Source: Adiantum capillus-veneris
Taxonomy: Eukaryota; Streptophyta; Polypodiopsida; Polypodiales; Pteridaceae
DNA: 64,000 nucleotides
NCBI GenBank assembly: GCA_014529385.2
Contig: CM043960.1
Location: 120,219,043-120,283,042 of the forward strand
Reading direction: 5' to 3'
Both the position numbers and the translations under genes were made by a program. Below are positions 33,076 to 44,842 of the stretch, one piece after another. How positions within the stretch are numbered: the stretch's first letter is position 1; the number at the start of each line of letters is the position of its first letter. The notes under the pieces are model-generated. The model had not been told where the DNA came from and did not search any database. It saw nothing but the letters and a program-made list of their open reading frames with translations.

Positions 33076-34590
33076 ATATGCTCTACCATGGTGAATTAGG
33101 TATTGGCAATGGTTGAAGCAATCCAGGTTGCTTCCCTCTATCAAACTTCGTCTTTTGGCATACCACACATTTAGAAACATACTCTTGTGTGTTTGCTTTC
33201 ATGGCAGGCCAATAGAAATATATTTCTATCCCTTTTAGGGTAGACTAAATCCCTTATGTCTCGCATAAGGAGGAGCATGAGATTCATACATTACTTTCTC
33301 ATGTAGTGAGTTAGTAACGCATAGTCTATTGACATAGAGAAAATAGCATCTTGTAAGGTAAATGGTTCCTCTTTCTTCCCTAGTGCGAGGCTGAAATCAC
33401 ATCTCTAAAATCGGAATCAATAGAGTACTCATCTATCATAGAAGATAGATCATTGTGAGTTGCTATGGAAACCGCAGTCACTCTCGGCCGTCTTGAGAGT
33501 GCATCGGCTTTATGTTGGCTAGCAATGTGAGCAAAATGAAAATAAAATTGCAAAAGGAAATTTTCCCACCTCATTTGTTTGTCGGAGAGCTTGGTCTGCA
33601 TCATGAAGTACTTAAGGCTTTGATGATCCGTCCACAAACTGAAAGGAGTCCCCAATAAATAGTGCTTCCACGAGTCTAACGCATGTAGAACTGCGAGGAG
33701 TTCCTTTTCATATATGCCTAGAGCTTGCTCAATAGAGTCGAGCCTTCAACTTTCATAGGCTATGGCGTACCCTTCTTGGCTCCAAGGCAATCACCATAAG
33801 CATCACGTTGGACCTCAAATGGCGTTGAGAGATCCGGCAGTGTAAGCACAGGTTGAGAGATAAGCTTTTCTTTAAGCTTTTTGAAAGCATTGTTCTCCTT
33901 GGTAGACCATGTATACCTAACATTTTTCTTTGTTAGGTCATGTAATGGTCTCACGATTTGTGAGAACTTTTCTATGAAGCGTCTATAATATGCACATATA
34001 CCTATAAAGCTTCTTAGTTCATGTAGATTCCTTGGATTAGACCATTCTTTTATTACCTCTAGTTTTGGTGGATCCATTTGGATGCCATCTTGAGAGATAA
34101 TGTGACCTAAATACTGAATCTCTTGTAAGAAAAACTCACTTTTCTTTCAATTAATATAAATCTTATTCTCTCATAAGACCTGAAATATTACCTGGAGATG
34201 TTGCTTGTGTCGTCTAGTGAATTACAGTAGATGATTATATCATCAAAGAACACTCCAGTAAAGGTTCGATGAGGCCTGAATAGCTTCTCCATCAAGCGGT
34301 TAAATGTGGTTGGTGCATTGCTCAAGCAAAAAGTCATGACAATGTATTCGTAAAAACCAAACGTAGTGTGAAATGCGGTCTTTACAATGTCTTGATCAAC
34401 TATCCTTATATTTGATGGTAGCCACTTTTTAGGTCAATCCTACTGAAGTAGGTCAACCCTTGTAGCTTATCGGATAGGCCTTCTACCCATGGAACGGGAA
34501 ACCTATTCTTGATAGTGATCCTATTTAGTGCTTTATAGTCGACACACATATGATATGTGCCATCTTTATTTTGCACCAATAGGATCATTT
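33076..34590 (-). pseudogene. Chromovirus F reverse transcriptase and RNase H
   Basis: Minus strand. RT: QNKDGTYHMCVDYKALNRI ... [13 protein letters not shown] (34406-34651), then the palm with the F-F-D-D box readable at about 34237-34250, thumb HELRSFIGICAYYRRFIEKF (33760-34077), and RNase H with PFSLWTDHQSLKYFM and ADALSRRP (33380-33655). Frame breaks separate these pieces. The open reading before the QNKDGT block (34600-34651) runs into the non-element flank. Confidence 0.83.
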
Positions 34591-35294
34591 GATGCCACCT
34601 TCCTTTTTTGAGTCTGTAGATGGTCATTGTGCAAATCATGTAATCCTCCATCTCATCTCAAAATCTAATACAATCATTATGTCAATTCAATATGAATGGT
34701 TCTTTTGTCTATCCCCATAAACTTTCAAAAGGACCTTGTAGGCCTTATGCAAAGCATGGGCATATAAGATAAGAGAATCACAAGGAGATCCCTACCCATG
34801 GTTGTTGGAGATCAAAGGTGCCTTTCTCAATGGTCCTTTGGTTGATGTATGCCAAAAACAAGGTGGCAGGGGAGGGGGGTTGTTACTAAATGATGGAAGA
34901 AGAGGAGAGGAGAAGGACGAGGGGACATATGTACTTCAAAGATTCCTTTACATCTTTCAATCAATGGATTTTTATTTCAGAGAAGCATGTATGATGAGTA
35001 TAATTTCTACATAACAAAATTATAGGATTAGGATTACTATACGACAAAAATGTAGGATTCTTAGTTAGCATGTCAAATTAATTATGTAAAGCCTCAGTTA
35101 TCTAGCAAACAAAGTTCTTAGATTGAGAAGCATCATTTAGCTATTTCTAACTAGGAAAATTGAACCTTTCTACTATCTTGCTCTAGTTTTCTTATATAGG
35201 AATCGGATTAAAGCTCCTTGTGATCAATCAGTGTCAAAGAAACTTGCTCGATCTCTTATCTCTGCTCATCCGTTGGCTATAGCTAGTTTTACTT

Positions 35295-35335
<41 letters not shown>

Positions 35336-35437
35336 TATAAATAGATTCTGTATATCGAGTGCATTCAAGCTCACCAATAAAAGGGACCCTTTTCCTATTC
35401 AATCTAAAATAAATAAATTCAAGATCCATTTTTCAAC
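34591..35437. other. Flank of chromovirus F, paralogous to the D flank
   Basis: Matches 20033-20552 except for about 300 extra bases at 34855-35145 (AG-rich then AT-rich). Holds G37 at 35296-35332. Ends in AAC, the CACTA target triplet. No gene. Confidence 0.75.
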
Positions 35438-35463
35438 CACTACAAGAGGTTATGTGCACTTGT
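35438..35463 (+). mobile_element. First 26 bp of a CACTA element
   Basis: Identical to 20553-20578, including the terminal CACTACAAGAGG, and in the same flank. The identity ends abruptly at 35463 where a Tat-type fragment begins. Confidence 0.85.
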
Positions 35464-36625
35464 CACCTGGGATTGTAGAAATCAGGTTTTACTTGGTCAA
35501 CTTCGCCAAGTTAAGGACCTTCTAAAGAAGTTTGAAACAGCAAAAGTATTCCATGTCCCCAGAGCAGAAAATGAAGAGGCAGATGCTCTAGCTAAAGAAA
35601 GATTACAAGACGTTCCCGTAGGGGCTATGCCTGATATCATTGGTTTTCTAGATACAGGAGAATGTCCAGCAGGACACACCAAAGGCCAAAAACAGTGGCT
35701 GGTAAGGAAGGCTACTAGGTACCGCCTTATAGACGACCACTTGTATTGTAAGGGCAAAGATCAAATTCTCAGGCGGGTGCCAACCTCCAGTGAAATCACA
35801 GAGGTAATTTCAAGTTGCCATGATGGGGTCTGTGGCGGTCATTTTGCTCTAGATATCACCAGTAGGAAGATTCTACAGGCACGATACTTTTGCCTAGTTT
35901 GAACAGGGATGTACACCATGGTGTAAAACATGCAAGGCTTGTCAAGTGGCCAGTGATCGCATGTTAACCTACGAGCCACAAACCCCTATCATCTCATATG
36001 GTCCTTTTGAGAAATGGGGAATAGATGCAATCGGTCCTTTACCAAGGGCCCAATCAGGTAAACTGTACATCATAGTGGGTGTAGATTACATGACTCGATG
36101 GAGAAGCAACGGCCACCACCCGCATTACAGCCCAAGAAGTGGCAAAGTTCATTTTTTAGCATATCGTTTGCCGTTTTGGCACTCCTCTTGAGATAATATC
36201 AGATAGAGGACCAGGATTCAGAGGTGATTTGGTGGGAGAACTAATGAAGAAGTTAGGCATCACACGTCGGCATTCCACACCATACTATCCACAATGCAAT
36301 GGTCTGGTAGAGAAGGTAAATGGAATGATTTGCAAAATCATCACAAAACAGGTGAACAATCACACAGGGGACTGGGATAAACATCTCATGGTAGCTCTTT
36401 GGGATTACAGAACAACATTCCGAACATCACTAGATTTCACCCCTTTCCATCTAGTTTCTGGGAAGGAGGCAATTCTACCCATTGAGGTACGTACATATAG
36501 CCAGCTTACGAGTTTTGGCTAGCCAGACACATCATCCGATTGTAAACCTCCGAAACCACATCTTGGATCTGGAGAGACTCCAACTGGATAGGGAAGGAAG
36601 AATCAATCAATACGTTGAACCCCCC
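35464..36625 (+). pseudogene. Tat-lineage gypsy fragment: RNase H end and integrase
   Basis: Plus strand. Opens with the end of an RNase H with FHVPRAENEEADALAKE, the form of the second RNase H in plant Tat/Ogre elements. Then the integrase zinc domain (CHDGVCGGHFALDITSRKILQARYF ... CKACQ), and the core: KWGIDAIGPLP (first Asp), ISDRGPGF (second Asp), YYPQCNGLVEKVN (Glu), and DWDKHLMVALWDYRTTFRTS. Frame breaks at about 35900, 36110 and 36190. After about 36515 the tail (NHILDLERLQLDREGRINQYVEP, in part) fits the integrase C-terminus of this lineage. Unrelated in family to C-F. Confidence 0.78.
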
Positions 36626-36814
36626 CGCCCCGACGGGCATTGGATGAAATAACACCCCCTCTCTTTCTCTCTCATTTTCCGTACATACGACTCCTCTAAT
36701 ATCCTCTCTCCCAAATTTACCACCCCCACTCGGCCAAGCGCAAGCTTTAGAGCACTCACCCCGACCCCTCTCCGCGTGCTCCCTCTGTGTTGAGGCCGCA
36801 TCGAACCCCCCCCC

Positions 36815-36847
<33 letters not shown>

Positions 36848-37016
36848 ATCCTTGAGACAGCATACAAAACGGAGGATAAGACAACCCCCCCCCCCTCCAC
36901 GTTGGGCACCACCGCCCTAGAGATTCCCCTCCCTCTAGCACCACCTCATCCTCTCCTCTCTCTCTCTCCTCTCTCATCTCTCTCTCCCCTCTCTCTCCTC
37001 TTCTCTCCTCCTCTCT

Positions 37017-37062
<46 letters not shown>

Positions 37063-37640
37063 CGTTTCAAGCCCGAAGGCGCAGTGCACATGACCATGGA
37101 GCCCACGCCTTCATACACCACACACTCACACTCATACTCACCCTCTCCCTCATCCTCACACTCACACACACACACACACACACACCCCCTCTCCCTCATC
37201 GGCGCACAAACAGAGAAGAACATCAAAATTATCTAACATAAAAAAAAAAAAACATATATACATTATGTATATAAGCCCCCGTTCCCACCCCACGCTCGCG
37301 CACACATAAAATACACACATGCACTCACGCGCACACACCCATATTATATATATATATATATATATATACCACACACATCTGTCCACATGCACATACATAC
37401 ACACACACGCATATATGCACCACGAATTCAGGAAAAAACGAAGGACTTCACAACTACGACAACCACAAAAAGATGAAGGATCCAAATCACGCGCCGCCAA
37501 CAACAAAAAGAGGAAGTGCCTGAAGGCATGCCTCGTCCGACCCCGAAAAGAAGTACGCTCGCTCGACACCGACGCACAGGCAAACACCATTCGCCGGCAA
37601 CACGCAACCACGATGCCATCCAGTAATTTATAGGTTATTT
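36626..37640. repeat. Microsatellite-rich stretch
   Basis: Poly-C (9 + 32), a long (CT)n/(CTCC)n block (36940-37060), (CA)n (37150-37185 and 37300-37400), (TA)n (37343-37368). Open frames here are simple-repeat translations; I see no gene. Confidence 0.8.
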
Positions 37641-38230
37641 TCATCATTTTCTTCAGTTTCACTCGAGCCATTGTAAATTCCCATTTTTTTGTAAATATCC
37701 TCTCTCTAGGTAATGGTCACAAAGGCCCACCTAGACATTCCCATCTTTTAATAAACCTCCCAAAACAAAGCAAGGGTCAGCCACACCGGGCCCACCACTT
37801 GCTTTGTCTCCCCGATTAAGCTTACCCTAACACACTGGGATTACCATAATCCAAGCAGCCAACACCTATAAATTGGCATTGAGAGGTCACTATCGGGGGG
37901 GCAATTCATGAGGAGCCAAGCATTTGGTAGAGTGTAGTGGGAAGGATTGACACTATCACCATCACGGGGAGGGGGCTTGTGTGTTGCGTTTGCCTTGGGA
38001 ATTGCACCATGCGAAGGGAACCACACCCATCTCTCGACTCCAATGGTCGATGCACACACGTATACACGCTCTTGGTAGTAAGTTTCACAATCATTGAGTC
38101 GTCTTAGAGAACGCACCAAGTAGGTTGCACCACCTCCTCTCCCTACCTCTCTACCACCACGGCGTGCCACTTTGTAAATATTGCAGATATAATTCACCCT
38201 CACACCCCCGAGGGTTTTCATCATTTGAAA

Positions 38231-38315
<85 letters not shown>

Positions 38316-38756
38316 GTTTGCGGTGTTCATATCATAGTGGTTTGCGTCCTAGCCGCTCAAAGCTAGGTAGTGGCCCCTGTTCGCTTTACCGTGTCAGGCT
38401 CGAGGCGCGCCATCTGTATCCCGGCGTTTTAGAGGCCGTCGGGGTTCAGGGCCACTTTGCGTCCGTCAGCGGCCTGGCTGACGGCAACACAGAGATGCAA
38501 ACTGCGCTTGCAGGGGTCGCTGTGCTGCATGCATGACGGGGATGAAGAGACAAAAATTGCCAATCCCAGCCTAGCGATCCTCTTTGGAGCAGTCCCGACC
38601 CCAATCCGTGCAGGTCATCGATTGTCCAATCCCGTGCAAGCAGTCGCTCCCACGGCCCTGCTTCTTGTGTCGACCTTCATGCTCTTCAGATTGTGGTTTC
38701 AAGGGGCCATGCCCACGGCCTGTGTCTTCACACGGCCTCCACGAGCGCGAAGCCCG

Positions 38757-38850
<94 letters not shown>

Positions 38851-38984
38851 GAAGAGAAAGAGAAACCATGCATGCTTCATGTAACCTTCCCCCTTCCTCC
38901 ATGGCTCCTTCTCCCCTGGCAATGATACCAATGTAAGGGCAGGGGGACTGGAACATGCTCATCACCACCCAGCCATGCCCTATA
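37641..38984. other. Unassigned, partly GC-rich, with (CT)n(GT)n and (GA)n tracts
   Basis: 37641-38230 resembles an LTR or promoter fragment (TATAAATT at about 37868) but no partner copy or ends were found. 38234-38312 is (CT)n followed by (GT)n. 38320-38755 is a GC-rich stretch without a recognised product. 38759-38847 is (GA)n. Confidence 0.4.
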
Positions 38985-39848
38985 TAGGCCCTTGGCCTTC
39001 TAAATGTAGGGACCCCCTTGACTGCATGTCCGTCCTGGCCCTTGGCCGTGATGGGTCCTATCCTTATCCTGACATAAAGAGGGTAAAGTGAACCAGCTTT
39101 ATAGCCATAGGCTATAATAAGATGACCCTTTGCAACACGCCAAGACTGCTGATGAAAAGTGTCTTTGTAACCCAATTCATCAACACATCCAACCAAAATC
39201 AGATTGCATGTGAAGGTTGGAACATGATGCACATTATGGATGATAAACTTCACCCCATTTGCCATAACCATGGCAATATCACCTGCGCCAACAATGTCAC
39301 AAGAGTAATTGTCACCAAGTGTAACACAGCCAATGGTCTCCTAGTATGTAGTAAAGCAATGCCGATGAGGTGTGACATGCAACGAAGCACTGGAATCAAG
39401 AATCCATGAATGGGATACCTCACTACTAACAAGGAGTTCAGCTGGCATAGAACTCTGCAAAGATAGAGTTTCCTGTGCATCATAAAAGAAATCATTATTT
39501 TAAGTCAACATACTAATGTCTTGTGTATCACTGTCATCTTGAACTATGTTTAGTTCTTCAATCTTAACCAAACTCTTTGGTTTCTTCTCTTTATCATCAT
39601 GATCTTTGCCTTTACCTTTTCCCTTCTCTTTGTCATGCTTCCAAGCAAAACAATCCTTCTTTATGTGACCAAACTTATCACAATAATGGCATTGAACATT
39701 GCGGCAACCACGAGACTTTGATCTACCCTTTGATGCATCTCTATTGCCCTCTTTCTTTGACTCATGTTGCAAAGAATTGCCCTTACGTTGCTTATCATCC
39801 CTTTTCACATAATGAGCTTTGCCATAACGCAAGTTAGTCATGGTCTTC
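38985..39848 (-). pseudogene. Copia fragment: gag zinc knuckle, protease, pre-integrase
   Basis: Minus strand. From 39841 down: a basic linker, then a CCHC knuckle CHYCDKFGHIKKDC (about 39655-39700) and a Lys/Asp-rich stretch; next the protease with WILDSSASLHVTPH (about 39390-39430, in another frame), where the family Gly is Ser; then the block HHVPTFTCNLILVGCVDELGY and GSLYPLYV that lead to the GAG-pre-integrase domain. It ends near 38985 against unassigned DNA and is cut at the gag side by the LTR-like unit at 39849. At least two frame breaks. Confidence 0.78.
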
Positions 39849-40760
39849 TGTTTGAGGACAAACCAAACGGGCGCTCACCTAGCCAAACACGTAGTCAGAC
39901 ACCACATGTATACTCTATTAGTTTTTCGAGCTAGTCTAGTAATATTCTTTGTAAATCTTGATTACAAAGTAGTGGATCAATCCCCTGAGTTCTAATGATG
40001 TAATGATATTTGAAAGGTCCGTGTGAGCCGGCCATTGGCCATTTAGAAAGCCCTAGGTATAAAGGTCAGTAACCTAAATGTGAAAGGAGGCTTATCTTTA
40101 GAAGAACAAAGGAGCTCAAAAAACATACGCTCAAGCTATGAGCTGCTCCAAACTTGTAATCATCGCAGTTACTGAATGGGTGACCAGATTTCATTTTCGG
40201 AACTTGCATTGTGTTCCTCTCTCTTTTCTCTTTCAATTAAGTGTAAGCATTGTCAGTTTTACAGTGCTTTGCGACTACGCATTTGTGAGCCTCAATTGTA
40301 GATTTTAGTGCTTAAATCACTGTTTTTAGTCGTTTTGACCATAGGAGAGTGTTCTTAGACCATAAGGTGACCTTTTTGGATAGTTTTGTTGTAGTTTTCA
40401 GGACCTTTTTCATGATGGACCATGATTTTGGTACCTTCTTGTATTGCAACCAGACCTGCTAGGATAGTGCCCCTAGGAGTCCTAGACCTTCTCCTAAAGT
40501 TTCGCTGCATTTCGAGTCCGTTTCGAGTGCCGAAATGGCATGATGACCTGAGCTATGAGAAAGGACATAGGCAGAGTTCTCTGATCATTGAGTGTTGGTT
40601 TGTTTGTTGAGTAGGTGTGATTGCTTGTTAAGGTTCACTTCTTGAGATTGATGACCTCAAAGAGTCTCCGTGCCCCATCCAAGTCACTTCCCTGATTATT
40701 GACATTATGTTAGTACCAAAAAGCTATGTTGCAGACATCCGTCGTAGCGACCTACTAACA
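39849..40760 (+). repeat. LTR-like unit, possibly a Tat/Athila-type 5' LTR
   Basis: About 912 bp starting TGTTTGAGG and ending CTACTAACA, directly followed by TTGGCGCC (40761-40768), a form used as tRNA-Asp-like primer site by some plant gypsy elements. A TATA-like GGTATAAAGG lies at about 40057. No second LTR was found in the window, so the left end is uncertain and the call is inference. Confidence 0.4.
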
Positions 40761-40768
40761 TTGGCGCC

Positions 40769-42238
40769 ATTATGGTGAGTGACCTACTACGTATTTAGAG
40801 CGTTCTTTCTAAAGATATGTGTTCCATTACGTTTACGCCTTAGCAGTGAAGCAGCTAGACACGGGGTTTAGTGCTTGATAGAGTCTAGAAGTTGAGGACT
40901 TGCTAGATCTATTCTTGAGAAGTAAAGCGGGTTGTGAGTGAGATAGCCAAAAGCATTTTATTCTTCGATTTTCTCTATGCTTTCAGAGTGCTGTAACGTT
41001 TTTCGTTTCGACTATATTTTGTACCATTTAGTTTGTTTTTGTTTCATGATTCATTTTAGTACTTAGGAGTAGGGTAAGTAGAAACTACGACCATCAAATT
41101 TGGGCCAAAAGATAGAGAGAAAAAAGGGTGAAAACCATATTTTGGCCGAAATGACCATAACTCTGAAATTGTGAAAATTTGATGGTAGAGAGCTCAAAAC
41201 TTATCCAAATTCAAAAATTTGTGGATCAAGGGCATTGGAATACTCTCTAGAAGCAATCTGAAAAGTTTGGCCAAATTCTGTGGAGGAACATGGATCGCGA
41301 TCCATGTACCCCAGAGACCATTTTTGGTGAAAAGTGATCTCACTGACATTGAGCATCAGTTGGATACTGCTCTGATCAAGTTTGTTTGAAAGAAAAATTC
41401 AAAAATCACATCAGAATTGACTGTTATGGCAAAAACAACAAAAACAGGGATTCAGACACAAAATTGGGTAAATCTTGAGATTTTGGGATCCAAATTCAAA
41501 AAGGGGTGAGATTTGGCTTCTACACGGCATAGTGAACCTGCTGAACAAAATTCATGAAAAAATGCTGCCAAACCATTAGGAAAAATATGAACCCTCTAGG
41601 GGCCCTTTGGGATTAAGGTTAATTAGAGGTCAGCCAATAGGAAGAGGGTGGTGGACACACTCTATACCCTCAAAAAAGTAGGGGGACAAGGTAGCCTTAC
41701 ACCTCTTAATTGCCTCTTACCTAGTGAGAAGGTAAGGGAGGTGGCTAGGGGAAAGAGGGGGGGGGGACCACTTTGACCTCTTTTCCCCCACTTTTTGGCC
41801 CGGATTTAAAAATACACTAAAAATTTCAAATTTTCAAAAAATTTCAAATTTCAAGTTTTCCCTCCTTAAAAGGTCCCCAAACCTATTTCATGGTCAAAAA
41901 AGTATTTTTGACCTTCAAAAGTTAAAAACGTGCACTAAAAAATCCAAAAAATTGAATTTTTTATTAAAAACAATCAAAACATCATTTTCACCCTCCAAAG
42001 TCTTTCCAAACCTATTCTATAGCTAAAAAGTGTTTTTCTCTCTCTACAAACCCTTTTCCAAGCTCTCCATTGCTGCAACAACCACATGCACCCCCTATAG
42101 TCCATCATTATCTCTCTGCTAGCTTTCTCCCACCTCCATTGTAGCACCAAGCAAGCTCCTCCTCCATCTCTTTCCCTTGCCCACCACATAGTTTCACACC
42201 AAGCTAGCTCCTCTCCCTTCTCTCACCTCCATTACAAC
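40769..42238 (+). other. Non-coding leader-like stretch with one 20-bp palindrome
   Basis: AT-rich, without long frames, of the type found in untranslated parts of large plant retrotransposons. Contains the palindrome ACATGGATCGCGATCCATGT at 41288-41307, shared with the array at 48-50.7 kb. A G10 run is at about 41759-41768. Confidence 0.5.
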
Positions 42239-42412
42239 ATGAAACAAGATTCTACTCCTTCTACTTTCATTCACTCACACTACATGGAAACCTCTACTCC
42301 CGAAGGTGGCAAAAGTATGAGCTCACATGAGTTGCATACCACAACAATAGGAGGTGTGAATATCGCGTGGGCATTGCAAGGGTTCATCTCCAACATAAAG
42401 ATAGAATGGTAA
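42239..42412 (+). CDS. Small ORF or possible first exon, unknown
   Basis: 57 codons from ATG 42239 to TAA 42412, rich in Ser, Thr and His, no known motif. The end overlaps AATGGTAAGAAAA, a good match to a plant 5' splice site (donor at about 42408/42409), so it could be an exon of a host or element gene rather than a complete protein. No acceptor or second exon could be assigned. Weak. Confidence 0.2.
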   Translation: MKQDSTPSTFIHSHYMETSTPEGGKSMSSHELHTTTIGGVNIAWALQGFISNIKIEW

Positions 42413-43755
42413 GAAAACTACCCTTGTAGCTTACATTCAGAGCTTAAATCATCTCCATCTTTAAGTTTATCATGCTGGAGAGAATTAACCTCTTTATGGC
42501 TTTCAGTGTTTAGGCTTCACACCTCATAACACTGGGTGGTGCTATTTTGTTGATGGCTTTGGTGCGCCATCTATAGTTGTGTAGAATGTGATTTGAGTCT
42601 CACAATGTAAGTAAGTTGTGTTATCTATAGAGAGTCGTCAAAGATTTTTCTTGTAATTTATTCTTCGTATAATTGTCATTAGATAATTGGAATGATATCA
42701 TTTTGTACTTTATAACTTTGTGCTCACATAATCTTTTGTTTACTTACAGATTCAACTTGTTTTAAGAGGACATGAGCAAGCAACCATGTGCAGAGATGGA
42801 AATCACTTTATTTTTCTTCCTTGAGGAACCTTTCACTACCATGTTAAAAGATTTTGATAAGAATAGTATGTGTTTTTTAGAATCTTGAACCAATAGGGAC
42901 TCTCTAGGAGCTCTCATAGAAGCCATCCATATAGTACTACTATCTTCCCTAGTGTCATAGACACACAAATACTCAACTGTATATGAATCTCTAGATGAGG
43001 AAGACAAATACTTGTAAGAGAAGCCTAACAGCAACAACATTGTCTCCATTTGTAAAAAAATTTCATGAGGCTGGATTCCTCTATAAATGCAATATAAATA
43101 TGTTTTTTTGTTAAATGGTGTCGCATTGAGTGAGAGTATTTAATTTAGATTACTGAAGTTTCATACAGATCTGAGAAATATTGTTTACTTTTATGGATAT
43201 TTTGATTTTTCTGTACGATGATTCAAGTCGCAAGTCTTAATCACTCCACCTTGAAGAAATTCAAGCAATATGTTGATTTCAGTTTAATCATTAATGGTTA
43301 TTCTTACTAAAGTGGATCATAAACTTTGTCAAGATGTCCTCATTTGGGGATGTTGAATATATATCATTAGCAATGTTTCACAAGTTAAGAAAGCTAAACT
43401 CTTGATTTCCAACATGTTATTGCTTCCATACTATGCATATGCCAAGCTTGATTAGAGAAATGATCACTTGAGATGGAGGTGTCTATGTATAGGGGTGACT
43501 TATTATTGATTCTTGTTTCATCATACATATATTGTAAAGCCTTTGAGTTTCCAACTTTTTGAGTAGTGTTGACAAGTTTTTGGTATGAAATCTTCTTAAA
43601 TATCCCTATTCATTAGCTATTGGTAGCTATTTCTTTGGTATTGCTAAAGATGATACCAGTAGCTATCACCTTGTGAACTTAACTGTTAAATTCCGGATTT
43701 TATTTTTACCATGTAGCTCATTTGTATAGAGAAAGTCTAAACATAAATTATAGAT
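42413..43755. other. No gene recognised
   Basis: AT-rich; a 95-codon minus-strand frame at 42762-43049 has no recognisable features. Confidence 0.5.
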
Positions 43756-44842
43756 ACATGCATTGTTAACATAGAAGATATGTACCACTCGAGCCTATGT
43801 AAACTTCCAATCAAGAAACCTTTGGTTGGATACTATAACAATAGGGGTCACATGTGGTTTCAAATACCAAAGAAATGGCTTAACCAAAACATTCCCAAGA
43901 ACACTAGGTGGACACAAGGAAGTAAAAATTGGCTCCTTGTTTGGTCGATTTCTAGTGTTTAATGTTTAGTGCACAGGATTTGTGAGGCCGTTGACATGGG
44001 GAGTTCACTAAAGTATATGTAACATAGCACATGTGTTCAACAGAAGGGATTTTATATTCTTGTAAAGTTGCAAAAACATGTGTAGATAAGGCCTATAAGG
44101 GGTACTTTTAATCCATTCTAGTGAACGCACGTGACATAGGAAAATTTTACATAGTGAATGCTCCGGACCTTTGTACACAAAGAAAGGGGGGGGAGGGGGG
44201 GGAGCTCTAATTACATCTGAGTGAAAAGAAGTGGAATTTGTACTGTCATGTTGCATAAAGATTTGCTTTCACTTAATCTAAAAAAAAACTGGTATCCTGG
44301 GGTGCAGACAAGGCCATATAAACATGCATTGTTAACATAGAAGATATGTACACTCGAGCCTATGTAAACTTCCAATCAAGAAACCTTTGGTTGGATACTA
44401 TAACAATAGGGGTCACATGTGGTTTCAAATACCAAGAAATGGCTTAACCAAAACATTCCAAGAACACTAGGTGGACACAAGGAAGTAAAAATTGGATCCT
44501 TGTTTGGTCGATTTCTAGTGTTTAATGTTTAGTGCACAGGATTTGTGAGGCCGTTGACATGGGGAGTTCACTAAAGTATATGTAACATAGCACATGTGTT
44601 CAACAGAAGGGATTTTATATTCTTGTAAAGTTGCAAAAACATGTGTAGATAAGGCCTATAAGGGGTACTTTTAATCCATTCTAGTGAACGCACGTGACAT
44701 AGGAAAATTTTACATAGTGAATGCTCCGGACCTTTGTACACAAAGAAAGGGGGGGGAGCTCTAATTACATCTGAGTGAAAATAAGTGGAATTTGTACTGT
44801 CATGTTGCATAAAGATTTTCTTTCACTTAATCTAAAAAAAAA
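43756..44842 (+). repeat. 566-bp tandem duplication
   Basis: The segment starting ACATGCATTGTTAACATAG at 43756 is repeated from 44322. Copies differ mostly by one-base insertions/deletions and by the G-run (two G8 blocks versus one G7 block). The first copy ends in the beginning of a foldback arm (CTGGTATCCTGGGGTGCAG, about 44290). Confidence 0.88.

Larger units (their letters stand above)
30094..34590 (-). mobile_element. Chromovirus F (Ty3/gypsy), 5'-truncated
   Basis: Minus-strand element: 3' LTR at the left (30094-31651), then chromodomain, integrase, RNase H and reverse transcriptase up to about 34590, where homology stops at the same point as in element D. gag, protease and the 5' LTR are missing. 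Not interrupted by other elements, so it shows the pre-insertion state of D at both the C and the CACTA insertion sites. Confidence 0.9.

Noticed and set aside
36607-38936. Several 100-170 codon ORFs
   Set aside because: Composition is set by poly-C, CT, CA and GA repeats; no conserved motif.
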